Source: Cereibacter_A azotoformans (GTDB lineage Bacteria > Pseudomonadota > Alphaproteobacteria > Rhodobacterales > Rhodobacteraceae). Taken from it: a stretch of DNA of 64,000 nucleotides. The notes below the pieces were generated by a model. The model was not told the origin of the DNA, did not search any database, and saw only the letters and a list, made by a program, of their open reading frames with translations. The first letter of the stretch is position 1. Each line of letters starts with the position of its first letter. The stretch is from NCBI RefSeq assembly GCF_003050905.1, contig NZ_QAOT01000002.1. One strand, 5' to 3'. The position numbers were made by a program, and so were the translations under genes. This document shows, piece after piece, positions 55,681 to 63,957 of this stretch.

Positions 55681-58041
55681 ATGAAATCGACTGACATGCT
55701 CCACCGCGAACGTATGAGCCCCAGTGTCGTCCTGCTTCTGGGGGCGGTGTTGCCGCTGGCTATGGGAGGAGCTATCGCATTCCACCTTGCCGACAAGCAA
55801 GTGTCCCTCCTTTCTGCTCGAAATGCAGAAACCATCGCCCAGGTAGTTGCCAACGAAGGACGAGCGGCCCTGGCCTTCCGCGACGGGCGTCGCCTGACAA
55901 TGCTGTTCGAAACCACTGCCAATGCAATCGCCAAACCGGGGCTGATCGGGATTGCCATGGATTCAGAAGGCCGCCCGATAGTTCATTCGTCGAGCGAGAT
56001 ACCTGATGTCTTGCACGATCTTGCCACAGAAGCGATGGCCAGTCAGCGCATGATCACTGACGGATCAGTCGTTGCGATACCGGCGCAACGCGATGGCGAC
56101 GGCTCGCCAATCGGCGTGATCGCCCTTTCTCTCTCTCCCTCCGTAGACTGGCGGGATTTTTATCCATCGCTTATCATTCTTCTCTGCAGTCTCGTTATCT
56201 TTACCGGGACCCTCACTTTCGTCTGGCAGCGGCTCAGGGCCAGGCACGTCGCTCTTGAAAATCTCCTGAAGCAGGCCTGCGCCAGTGGAAACGATCCGGC
56301 CATGCTCCGCCGCCTCGGTCAAGAGCATCCCCTTCAAGGGGAGCACCTCCTCGCGCTCTCAGCGAGCATCCAGAATACCCGGGAGCGAATGGCTTCCTTG
56401 CAACTTCACGCTTCCGCGTTTGAGGCCTTGGATGTTCCATGGCTTCTTGCAGACCAGGAAAACACAATTTCGGCATGTAATGCCGCAGCCAGTCAGCTGG
56501 CTGAGCGCGACGCAGAAACGTTAGTCGGCCAGACGCTCTCTGTTGTTGATGCCAGGCTACTGGAGCTTACGGCCAGTGAGAAATCCAAATCGACTCTCCT
56601 GCACATTTCAGGTCGACCTACCGCTGCACACTTCAGATCGGTTGCAGACACAGGTTACAAGATCGTCGTGCTTATCGATCAAAGCCGCTCCGCCCATCTC
56701 GAATACCTCCTGAAAGCCATAAAAACCAGCATGACATGTGCTGAGTATGATGACAATGACATGCTCGTAAATGCCAGCACAGATTTCAAGCAGCTATTCG
56801 GGTCATCGACCTCAAGCATTGCCTCGCTTGTCGGGGACTCTGTGACCGCTTCGCACTTGATCGAGCGGGTGCATCTTGAGAAATCCACGAGACACAAGTT
56901 TGAACAGGATATGACCGATGGAGACACAAAGGACATAACTCTAAACATGATCAGCATCCCGGACGGCGGTCTTCTTGTTTTTGCAGATTCAATCACCCTC
57001 GTGAAAGAGGCCAGACCAATTGATCTATCGAACCTGGTGGAGTTCCTGCAATTGGTATTTTCGCAGCTTGCGGAAGGGAACCTTTCCTGCCGGTTCAAGG
57101 AGCCCCTGCCAGTGCCCCTCGACAGGCTGCGCCCCTATCTGAACGGAGCCATAGGTGGGTTGGCGTCCTTGATTGATGATGCAGTCTCCTCTGCAGAGAG
57201 TATTCGAGACGAGGCTCACGACATCAGTTCGGCCGCCCAGTCGTTGGCGCAACGGACCGAAAGCACGGCAGCGACACTGGAACAGACAGCCGCCGCGCTG
57301 GACAGCCTGACCCTTTCCGTACGTGCCGCGGCGGAAGGTGCCGCGGAAGCTGATCGTGTTGTCTCTGACGCAAAAGCCAACGCGGAGCAGAGTGGGCATG
57401 TTGTCATAGAGACAGTCGCTGCGATGGATGCCATTGCCACCTCGTCTGACAAGATCACGTCCATCGTCAAGGTGATTGATGACATCGCTTTCCAGACGAA
57501 CCTTCTCGCTCTGAATGCCGGCGTCGAAGCTGCAAGAGCGGGAGATGCTGGACGCGGTTTCGCCGTGGTCGCTTCAGAGGTGCGGGCTCTCGCACAGCGT
57601 TCCTCCGAAGCTGCCCGCGAGATCACTGACCTCATTCTCAAGAGCGGCAGCCAAGTGAAGCGGGGCGTCGATCTCGTCGGAAAAACGGGACAAGCTCTCC
57701 AAGAGATCGTGTCATCAGTATCGGAAATATCAGATCTTGTATCCGATATAGCCGTTTCTTCCAGACGCCAATCGGCCTCGCTGGCCGAGATAAACTCGGC
57801 TGTGAACAATCTTGACCAATCAACACAACAAAACGCGGCCCGGCTTGAGGAGGCGACTGCAGCGAGCGAGTCGCTGACGCACAGTGCCGTATTGCTCCTC
57901 GATGCCATGCGCCGGTTCACGACTGAAACATCAAACACAACAAGTGTGCAGACAGGGGCACTAACGCGCCGCCCGCCCCCCCGCGCAGCGGGTGCGCTAG
58001 CGCGATCCATGGATGCGAAGAATGGCTGGGAAGATTTCTAG
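55681..58041 (+). CDS. methyl-accepting chemotaxis protein with CHASE8-like and PAS domains
   Basis: 786-residue receptor. TM1 about 14-35; periplasmic CHASE8-like region (NEGRAALAFRDGRRLTMLFET...GLIGIAMDSEGRPI); TM2 about 160-182. Two PAS-like domains follow (around 240-300 and 345-430), a HAMP-like linker, and a standard signalling domain with AFQTNLLALNAGVEAARAGDAGRGFAVVASEVRALAQRS. The C-terminus ends NGWEDF, fitting the xWxxF pentapeptide that tethers CheR/CheB. The DNA is visibly richer in A+T than its neighbours (the 60 bases at 56881 hold 25 G+C), hinting at transfer. Confidence 0.92.
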   Translation: MKSTDMLHRERMSPSVVLLLGAVLPLAMGGAIAFHLADKQVSLLSARNAETIAQVVANEGRAALAFRDGRRLTMLFETTANAIAKPGLIGIAMDSEGRPIVHSSSEIPDVLHDLATEAMASQRMITDGSVVAIPAQRDGDGSPIGVIALSLSPSVDWRDFYPSLIILLCSLVIFTGTLTFVWQRLRARHVALENLLKQACASGNDPAMLRRLGQEHPLQGEHLLALSASIQNTRERMASLQLHASAFEALDVPWLLADQENTISACNAAASQLAERDAETLVGQTLSVVDARLLELTASEKSKSTLLHISGRPTAAHFRSVADTGYKIVVLIDQSRSAHLEYLLKAIKTSMTCAEYDDNDMLVNASTDFKQLFGSSTSSIASLVGDSVTASHLIERVHLEKSTRHKFEQDMTDGDTKDITLNMISIPDGGLLVFADSITLVKEARPIDLSNLVEFLQLVFSQLAEGNLSCRFKEPLPVPLDRLRPYLNGAIGGLASLIDDAVSSAESIRDEAHDISSAAQSLAQRTESTAATLEQTAAALDSLTLSVRAAAEGAAEADRVVSDAKANAEQSGHVVIETVAAMDAIATSSDKITSIVKVIDDIAFQTNLLALNAGVEAARAGDAGRGFAVVASEVRALAQRSSEAAREITDLILKSGSQVKRGVDLVGKTGQALQEIVSSVSEISDLVSDIAVSSRRQSASLAEINSAVNNLDQSTQQNAARLEEATAASESLTHSAVLLLDAMRRFTTETSNTTSVQTGALTRRPPPRAAGALARSMDAKNGWEDF

Positions 58042-58099
58042 ATCGGCATGAGCCGTTTCAGCCGAGCGGCGTGAACTCGTCACAAAATAGGATCGGCGA

Positions 58100-58699
58100 A
58101 TGTTTGATCGGGAGACATCGAGAGATGATGTGGCCGTGCAGACAATTCATGTAATGCAAGGAGCATATGTTGCATCCGACGCTCCAAACATCGTCTACAC
58201 CACAATCCTGGGTTCCTGCGTATGCACATGCATGTGCGATCCGATTGCGAGAGTTGGAGGGATAAATCACTTTCTTCTGCCCTATGCCGGCGTCACTAAG
58301 GTCGAAAATCTTCGCTACGGCTACCATGCAATAGAAATCTTGATCAATTCTCTGCTCAAACTCGGGGCAAACCGTCACAGACTGGAGGCGAAGCTTTTTG
58401 GAGGAGGCAGCATGACGCTGCAACTGGGCGCGGTGGGGCCAGCCAATGCGGCTTTTGCACAGCAGTACTTGCGGGACGAAAGCATAAACTGCGTGGCAAG
58501 AAGTCTCGGCGGGACGAGGGCGCGCAAGATAAGGTTTCATCCGACGTCAGGCCGGGTGCAGCAGATGTTTCTGACAGATATCGAGCAATTGCCACCGGAG
58601 AGTCCTCGCGTCCGTCTTCAACGCGGTGCCGGCGAGCTAATTTACTTTGATTGCGACGCAAACTCGGATCCAGCAGCATTCGGGAAGGAAATGCGATGA
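58100..58699 (+). CDS. cheD: chemoreceptor glutamine deamidase CheD
   Basis: 199 residues. CheD deamidates glutamines, and can act on methyl esters, in receptor methylation helices. The catalytic Cys and His are in TTILGSCV (C40) and GGINHFLLP (H57), followed by FGGGSM and the C-terminal strand region. A cysteine cluster CVCTCMC follows the catalytic cysteine, which is unusual. The stop overlaps the next ATG. Confidence 0.92.
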   Translation: MFDRETSRDDVAVQTIHVMQGAYVASDAPNIVYTTILGSCVCTCMCDPIARVGGINHFLLPYAGVTKVENLRYGYHAIEILINSLLKLGANRHRLEAKLFGGGSMTLQLGAVGPANAAFAQQYLRDESINCVARSLGGTRARKIRFHPTSGRVQQMFLTDIEQLPPESPRVRLQRGAGELIYFDCDANSDPAAFGKEMR

Positions 58700-58995
58700 A
58701 CAACCACTTCGATCTTCCGGAACGCCTCAATCATCAGGGAGCGCGTCATCTTTACGCTGCGCTCCTCGGCATGCCGCCCGGCGATACGACGCTCAACGCA
58801 GGCGGTGTCACCTTTGTCGGGGGGCTCGCGTTGCAGGTGCTCTTGTCGGCGGCAGCACAGTGGCGGAGCCGGGGGTTTCGGTTCGACTGCTTAACCATGT
58901 CCCCGGCGTTCACCGATGATATTGCACGGATGGGAGTTGATCCCAAGGAGCTTCGGGAGATTGGCAGTCATGCCGCTGACTATTCTTGCCATTGA
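58696..58995 (+). CDS. STAS-domain protein between cheD and cheY
   Basis: 99-residue STAS-like protein: PERLNHQGARHLYAALL, GGVTFVGGLALQVLLSAAAQWRSRGFRFDCL and a C-terminal helix. It overlaps cheD by four bases and the downstream cheY by 26 bases. It corresponds in position to an uncharacterised open reading frame in R. sphaeroides chemotaxis operon 1 and pairs with cheY as at 51243. Confidence 0.78.
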   Translation: MNNHFDLPERLNHQGARHLYAALLGMPPGDTTLNAGGVTFVGGLALQVLLSAAAQWRSRGFRFDCLTMSPAFTDDIARMGVDPKELREIGSHAADYSCH

Positions 58996-59338
58996 TGATT
59001 CCCGAACCATTCGCGAACTCCTGCGGGAGGCGTTGGTGCGGGCGGGCTTTCAGGTTCATCTCGCAATTGACGGGGTTGACGGGCTTGAAAAGCTGGACGC
59101 CGTTAGGCCGAATGCCGTCATAACGGACATCAATATGCCGCGAATGGATGGGTTTGGGTTCATTCGGGCCGTACGCGCGCAACCCGAGCAGTCCGCACTT
59201 CCGATCATCGTCCTCACAACGGAAAGCGCTGCCGAACTCAAGAGCCGCGCTCGGGAGGCCGGAGCGACGGCCTGGATCGTCAAGCCGTTCGACGAGGCAA
59301 AGCTCGTGTCCGCACTGCGACGTGTTACGGCTGCGTGA
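58970..59338 (+). CDS. cheY: CheY-type response regulator (CheY1-like)
   Basis: 122-residue receiver with acidic pair in AIDDS, phosphorylation aspartate in VITDINMPRMDG, switch Thr in VLTTES and lysine in WIVKPFDE. Clearly similar along its length to the CheY at 51572. The start lies inside the end of the STAS gene. Position before cheA matches cheY1 of R. sphaeroides operon 1. Confidence 0.92.
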   Translation: MPLTILAIDDSRTIRELLREALVRAGFQVHLAIDGVDGLEKLDAVRPNAVITDINMPRMDGFGFIRAVRAQPEQSALPIIVLTTESAAELKSRAREAGATAWIVKPFDEAKLVSALRRVTAA

Positions 59339-59345
59339 GGGCGTC

Positions 59346-61406
59346 ATGGATCACGCCGATATTCGCGAGACCTTCTTCACGGAATGCGAGGACCTCCTGG
59401 AAGCGCTTCATGATGGCCTGGCCCGCATTGAGTACACGCTCTGCATCGGCATGGACGCCGAGACGGTCAACACTGTCTTCCGGGCCGTTCACTCCATCAA
59501 GGGCGGTGCCGGCGCCTTCAAGTTGGACCAGCTCGTACGATTTGCTCATCAGTTCGAAACCACGCTTGATGCGCTTCGCGCGGGCAGGATCGTCGCTGAT
59601 CCGGCCCTGATGGGCCTCTTGCATCGGTCGGCTGACCAGCTTTCCGATCTTGTGCAAGTCGCTCGCGCCGGGAATGACGCGGCTTGCCCGAATCTCTTGT
59701 GCCTCACGCACGAACTTGCCGCCGCCGCCGGGGAAGATGAGGACAACGGAGATTCAGATGCCGAGGACTTCGGGTTTTCTCCGCTGAGCCTTGATCTCGA
59801 TCTTGGCGGGTCCGACCTGACCAGCGGATCGAACGGCGGACGCTATGCCATCGCGTTCAGCCCCACCCGTGCCTTGTATGCCTGTGGTAACGACACGAGC
59901 GTCCTCTTGCGGGTGCTGTCGGATCTCGGCCGAATGGAGGTGCGGCTCGACCGTTCACGCCTGCCGGATTTTGATGCGCTGGACTGGCAGGAGAGTTGGC
60001 TCGACTGGCAGATCATCCTTGAGACGGACGAACCAGAGCATCAGATCGACGAGATATTCGAGTTCGTCGAGGATCTCTGCCGCCTGGAGGTGAGTCCCCT
60101 TCCAGAGGACATGACGCTGGAGGAGACAGAAGTCGGACATGCGCCCGAACCACCCGCTTCCACGGTAGCAGGGCCGTTGAAGAAACCGGCTGATGAGGGG
60201 CGTGGCTCAGCACCAAGGGCGACCGTCCGGGTGGACCTCGATCGTGTCGACCGGCTCATCAACATCGTGGGTGAGCTTGTGATCAATCAGGCGATGCTGT
60301 CGCAGTGCGTTCAGGACGAAGGCGTGCCTCAACGGTCGCCCATGCGCGGCCGGCTCGACGATTTTCGCAGTCTTGCGCGCGAGATACAAGCCAGCGTCAT
60401 GGCAATCCGGGCGCAAGCCATCAAGCCATTGTTCCAGCGAATGGCTCGCATTGCACGGGAGGCGGCGACAAGCGCGGGCAAGCAGGTCCGGCTTGTCACC
60501 GAGGGCGAAGGCACGGAAGTGGACAAGACCGTCATCGAGCGTCTTGCCGATCCCCTGACCCACATGATTCGCAACGCAGTGGATCATGGGATCGAGACGC
60601 CAGAGCTTCGGGCGTCGGCTGGCAAATCTGAAACGGGGATGATCACGCTCTCGGCGGCTCATCGTTCCGGGCGGGTCCTGATCGAGGTTCAGGATGACGG
60701 CGGTGGCATCAACCGCCCGCGCGTTCTGGAGATCGCTCGCAGCAAGGGCCTTGTGCCCGAGAATGCGGTTCTGTCGGACGAAGAGACGGACGAGCTTCTC
60801 TTCATGCCGGGCTTTTCGACCGCATCGGTCCTCTCTGACCTGTCCGGTCGCGGCGTCGGCATGGACGTGGTCAGGAGCACCATCGAGTCGCTCGGCGGGC
60901 GCGTCGGTATCACGTCGGTGCCCGGCCACGGTACGCGCTTTTCGATCAGCCTGCCCCTTACGCTTGCAGTTCTGGACGGGATGGTGGTGGACGTAAGCGG
61001 GCAGACCATGGTCATCCCCGTCTCAACGATCATCGAAACCCTTCGGCCGTGCCCGGCCGACGTGCATGGCCTCGGTTCGGGAGGTCAGGTGGTGGGGATA
61101 CGCGGCAGCTTTGTCCCGATCGTGGATTGCGGCGCCGTCTTCGGCTACCGCGATCCCGTTCACACCTACGACAAAAGCGTGCTTCTGCTGGTCGAGACCG
61201 GACGCCAGAAACTGTGCGCTCTGGTGGTAGACGCCATACACGATCAGCGTCAGGTGGTCATCAAGGGGTTGGAAACCGGCTACGGCGACATTCCCGGCAT
61301 CGCCGCGGCGACGATCCTCGGAGACGGGCGAATAGCCCTGATCATCGACCCGGAGGGGCTCGTTGAACTCGGCGCCTCCCCCCATGGTCCCGGCTCGGAG
61401 CTCTGA
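59346..61406 (+). CDS. cheA: chemotaxis histidine kinase CheA
   Basis: 686-residue kinase. P1 Hpt domain with H49 in AVHSIKGGAGAF; a variable P2-like region (about 150-260); P3 dimerisation helices (VDRLINIVGELVINQAMLSQ); P4 ATPase with HMIRNAVDHGIE, DDGGGI, GRGVGMDVVR and GHGTRFSISLPLT; P5 CheW-like domain to the end. It phosphorylates the CheY proteins in response to receptors. It starts seven bases after cheY and is followed at once by cheW. Confidence 0.95.
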   Translation: MDHADIRETFFTECEDLLEALHDGLARIEYTLCIGMDAETVNTVFRAVHSIKGGAGAFKLDQLVRFAHQFETTLDALRAGRIVADPALMGLLHRSADQLSDLVQVARAGNDAACPNLLCLTHELAAAAGEDEDNGDSDAEDFGFSPLSLDLDLGGSDLTSGSNGGRYAIAFSPTRALYACGNDTSVLLRVLSDLGRMEVRLDRSRLPDFDALDWQESWLDWQIILETDEPEHQIDEIFEFVEDLCRLEVSPLPEDMTLEETEVGHAPEPPASTVAGPLKKPADEGRGSAPRATVRVDLDRVDRLINIVGELVINQAMLSQCVQDEGVPQRSPMRGRLDDFRSLAREIQASVMAIRAQAIKPLFQRMARIAREAATSAGKQVRLVTEGEGTEVDKTVIERLADPLTHMIRNAVDHGIETPELRASAGKSETGMITLSAAHRSGRVLIEVQDDGGGINRPRVLEIARSKGLVPENAVLSDEETDELLFMPGFSTASVLSDLSGRGVGMDVVRSTIESLGGRVGITSVPGHGTRFSISLPLTLAVLDGMVVDVSGQTMVIPVSTIIETLRPCPADVHGLGSGGQVVGIRGSFVPIVDCGAVFGYRDPVHTYDKSVLLLVETGRQKLCALVVDAIHDQRQVVIKGLETGYGDIPGIAAATILGDGRIALIIDPEGLVELGASPHGPGSEL

Positions 61407-61407
61407 C

Positions 61408-61866
61408 ATGCAGGCGAGTGCGACAGAAGCCGATCTTCGCGAAGTTGTGGCCTTCCGCATCGGAAGCCAGGAGTTCTGCATCGACATCCGGGCGGTCCGG
61501 GAGATTCGCGGCTGGACGCCGACGACGATTCTGCCTCATGCGCCCGCCTATGTCATCGGGGTGATCAACCTCCGGGGACTGGTTGTTCCGATCATCAATC
61601 TGGCAGCGCGGCTTGCGGTTGGCGCCCCCGAACCTGACGCCCGGCATGTTGTCATCATCACGGTTGTGGACGATCAATTGATTGGCCTGCTGGTCGATGC
61701 GGTGTCCGACATCCTGACGGTTTCGCCATCCGCGGTTCAGCCGACACCGCAGGTTGCATCCGAGGCAACGCAGGCCTTCGTCCGGGGCGTGATCATGATA
61801 GACGCGCGAATGCTGCGGCTTCTGGACCTTGCGGGCGTGCGTCCCTCTCCCAGACCTGCGACATGA
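61408..61866 (+). CDS. cheW: chemotaxis coupling protein CheW
   Basis: 152-residue scaffold linking receptors to CheA. It shows the CheW pattern VVAFRIGSQEFCIDIRAVREIRGW, APAYVIGVINLRGLVVPIINLAARL and LIGLLVDAVSDILTV. Start ATG lies one base after the cheA stop; the stop overlaps cheR (ATGA). Confidence 0.95.
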   Translation: MQASATEADLREVVAFRIGSQEFCIDIRAVREIRGWTPTTILPHAPAYVIGVINLRGLVVPIINLAARLAVGAPEPDARHVVIITVVDDQLIGLLVDAVSDILTVSPSAVQPTPQVASEATQAFVRGVIMIDARMLRLLDLAGVRPSPRPAT

Positions 61867-62747
61867 CAGGCGCGCCGCGACATCTGTCTTCGGTCGAACG
61901 TGACCTGCACCTCTCGCCCGAGGACTTCCGGCGCTTAGCAGACTTGGCCTATGCCGAGGCAGGGATTGCAGTTCCTTGGGCGAAGGAGCCCCTGGTCTAT
62001 GCCCGGCTCGTGAGGCGCTTGCGCGAGCTATCCCTGCCCAGCTTCGGCGCCTATGTCGATCTTCTCACGTGCACGGAAGCTGCAGAAGAGCGCGCTCTGT
62101 TCGTGTCTGCCATGACAACGAACACGACGCGCTTCTTCCGGGAACAGCATCATTTCGACCTCCTGGCGGATCGTGTGCTGGCTCCGTTGATCGCGGCCGC
62201 CCGTCGCGGCGCCCGTGTCCGCCTCTGGTCGGCTGGTTGCTCCTCCGGCGAAGAGCCTTTCAGCATCGCGATCACGGTCCTGAGCATCTGTCCAGAGGCG
62301 CCGACACTCGACCTCAAGATCCTCGCCACCGATATTGACCACGAAGTCCTCACCACGGCTCGGACCGGCAACTTCTCCGCGGCCTCCCTTGCATGCCTGC
62401 CGGAATCGACCCTGAAGGCCCACTTTGGCCAGCCGGATCCCGAGGGCGGACGGCAAGTGGCGTCGGATCTTCGGGCGCTGGTTTCTTTCAAGATTATGAA
62501 CCTCGTCCGGCCCTGGCCGATGACTGGGCCGTTCGACGTGATTTTCTGCCGCAATGTGGCGATCTATTTCGACAGCGACACACAAGACCGCATCTGGAAA
62601 AGTTTTGCTGCAACACTGAGGCCGGGCGGTCACCTCTTCATAGGTCACTCCGAGCGGCTTTCGCGTTCGGTCAGACACGAATTTGAAACCATTGGCATGA
62701 CATCATTCCGCCTGCGTGCACCGCAATCGCCCAGCGGCACAGTATAG
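61863..62747 (+). CDS. cheR: chemoreceptor methyltransferase CheR
   Basis: 294-residue S-adenosylmethionine-dependent methylase of receptor glutamates. N-terminal helical domain, then TNTTRFFRE, the SAM-binding LWSAGCSSGEEPFSIAI, ILATDID, and FDVIFCRNVAIYFD near the end. It would be recruited by the GWEDF tail of the receptor at 55681. No cheB methylesterase gene is present in the window. Confidence 0.95.
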   Translation: MTGAPRHLSSVERDLHLSPEDFRRLADLAYAEAGIAVPWAKEPLVYARLVRRLRELSLPSFGAYVDLLTCTEAAEERALFVSAMTTNTTRFFREQHHFDLLADRVLAPLIAAARRGARVRLWSAGCSSGEEPFSIAITVLSICPEAPTLDLKILATDIDHEVLTTARTGNFSAASLACLPESTLKAHFGQPDPEGGRQVASDLRALVSFKIMNLVRPWPMTGPFDVIFCRNVAIYFDSDTQDRIWKSFAATLRPGGHLFIGHSERLSRSVRHEFETIGMTSFRLRAPQSPSGTV

Positions 62748-62757
62748 GAGACTACGT

Positions 62758-63144
62758 TTGGCACTCAGGGACAGTATCAGGATCATGGTCGTGGACGACA
62801 TGTCCACAAGCAGGGGTCTGATCATTCAGGCGTTGGAGGAGATCGGCATCAAGAGAATCGATTTCTGCAAGGACGGCGCCACTGCCCTGCGACAACTGGC
62901 CGCCAATCCCGTTCATCTGGTAATCTCCGACTTCAACATGCCGGGACTTGACGGACTCGGCCTCCTCAAGGGAATCCGGGAGAACAAGACGACGCAGCGC
63001 ATGGGCTTCATACTGGTCAGCGGGACTGCAAGTCGCGACATCGTCGAGAAAGGTCAATCACTCGGCATGAACAATTTCATCAAGAAACCGTTCACGACAG
63101 ACGGGATGCGCAGAGCCATCCAGGCCGTGGTAGGTGCGCTATGA
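62758..63144 (+). CDS. cheY: CheY-type response regulator (CheY2-like)
   Basis: 128-residue receiver: acidic pair in MVVDDM, phosphorylation aspartate in VISDFNMPGLDG, switch Ser in LVSGTAS and lysine in FIKKPF. The start is a TTG at 62758, set by GGAG seven bases upstream and by the usual CheY N-terminus (ALRDSIRIMVVDD); the only in-frame ATG upstream lies inside cheR. The stop overlaps the next gene (ATGA). It is closer in style to enterobacterial CheY than the other two receivers. Confidence 0.9.
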   Translation: MALRDSIRIMVVDDMSTSRGLIIQALEEIGIKRIDFCKDGATALRQLAANPVHLVISDFNMPGLDGLGLLKGIRENKTTQRMGFILVSGTASRDIVEKGQSLGMNNFIKKPFTTDGMRRAIQAVVGAL

Positions 63145-63488
63145 CGGCCCAGGACGAAATGGCCTTGCGGGAGGTCCTCATGCGTCTTGCAACTCGACTC
63201 GATCGCCTCGCGGCAGTAAGCCTTGCGATCGAGGACGCCGTCGGTCGCAACATCGCGCGAGCAGGGGCGCTAGGCCGCGATGCAGAGACCCTCCAGAAAC
63301 TGGACGATCTTGTACAGTCTTTGGCAGGTTTAGGGGCTTACGCAGCAGCGTTAGCCGACAGAGTCGATGCACATCAGGTTATCGATACCCGCGACGCGAA
63401 AAAAGTGGTACAACAGCGCAGCCTTTTGGGGACGTTGACAGACATAGAACACGACGACGTGGATTCCGGAATTGCAGATTTCTTCTGA
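63141..63488 (+). CDS. small helical protein with CheZ-like signature, candidate CheY-P phosphatase
   Basis: 115-residue unrecognised protein coupled to the preceding cheY by an ATGA overlap. Predicted two long helices. Residues 51-59 read LQKLDDLVQ, giving D55 and Q59 at the D-x3-Q spacing of the CheZ active site (D143/Q147 in E. coli). The last residues, DVDSGIADFF, are acidic and end in Phe like CheZ's CheY-binding peptide. Rhizobial CheT proteins have a comparable place in che operons. Overall similarity to CheZ was not shown; a docking or unrelated helical protein remains possible. Confidence 0.7.
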   Translation: MTAQDEMALREVLMRLATRLDRLAAVSLAIEDAVGRNIARAGALGRDAETLQKLDDLVQSLAGLGAYAAALADRVDAHQVIDTRDAKKVVQQRSLLGTLTDIEHDDVDSGIADFF

Positions 63489-63693
63489 ACGAGTCCGGCC
63501 TGAACAACCTCGAAGTGGTTGACTGGCAGGGAGAACCCGAGGTTTCAGTCGCCATGGCCTGCAGGATTTCATAGAATTGGGCCCAGAACCGTGCAATTTC
63601 GGCCCGTCGCATGGGCGTTGTTGGGTAATCCTCCCCAAGGTTAGAGGGATGCGGAAGTAGAATTTTCTCGGCAGGATGGACGAGGAGATTCCG

Positions 63694-63957
63694 ATGAAGA
63701 AGAGCCGTTTCACCGAAGCCCAGATCATGGGCGTGCTGCGTCAGGCGGAGGGCGGTTTGGCCGTGGCCGAACTGTGCCGCGAGCATGGGATCAGCACTGC
63801 GACGTTCTACAAGTGGCGGGCGAAGTATGGCGGCATGGACGCGTCCATGATGAGCCAGATGAAGGCCCTCGAGGACGAGAACCGGCGGCTGAAGCGCATG
63901 TTCGCCGACCTGAGTATGCAGGCCGACCTGCTTCGCGAGGCCCTTGGAAAAAAGTGA
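63694..63957 (+). CDS. IS3-family transposase OrfA
   Basis: 87-residue DNA-binding part of an IS3-family (IS407-type) transposase. Helix-turn-helix pattern is KSRFTEAQIMGVLRQAEGG...AELCREHGISTATFYKWRAKYGG, followed by a leucine-zipper-like helix (MKALEDENRRLKRMFADLSMQADLLREAL). It ends GGA AAA AAG TGA, so the A AAA AAG heptamer (63948-63954) allows -1 slippage into orfB. Confidence 0.92.
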   Translation: MKKSRFTEAQIMGVLRQAEGGLAVAELCREHGISTATFYKWRAKYGGMDASMMSQMKALEDENRRLKRMFADLSMQADLLREALGKK

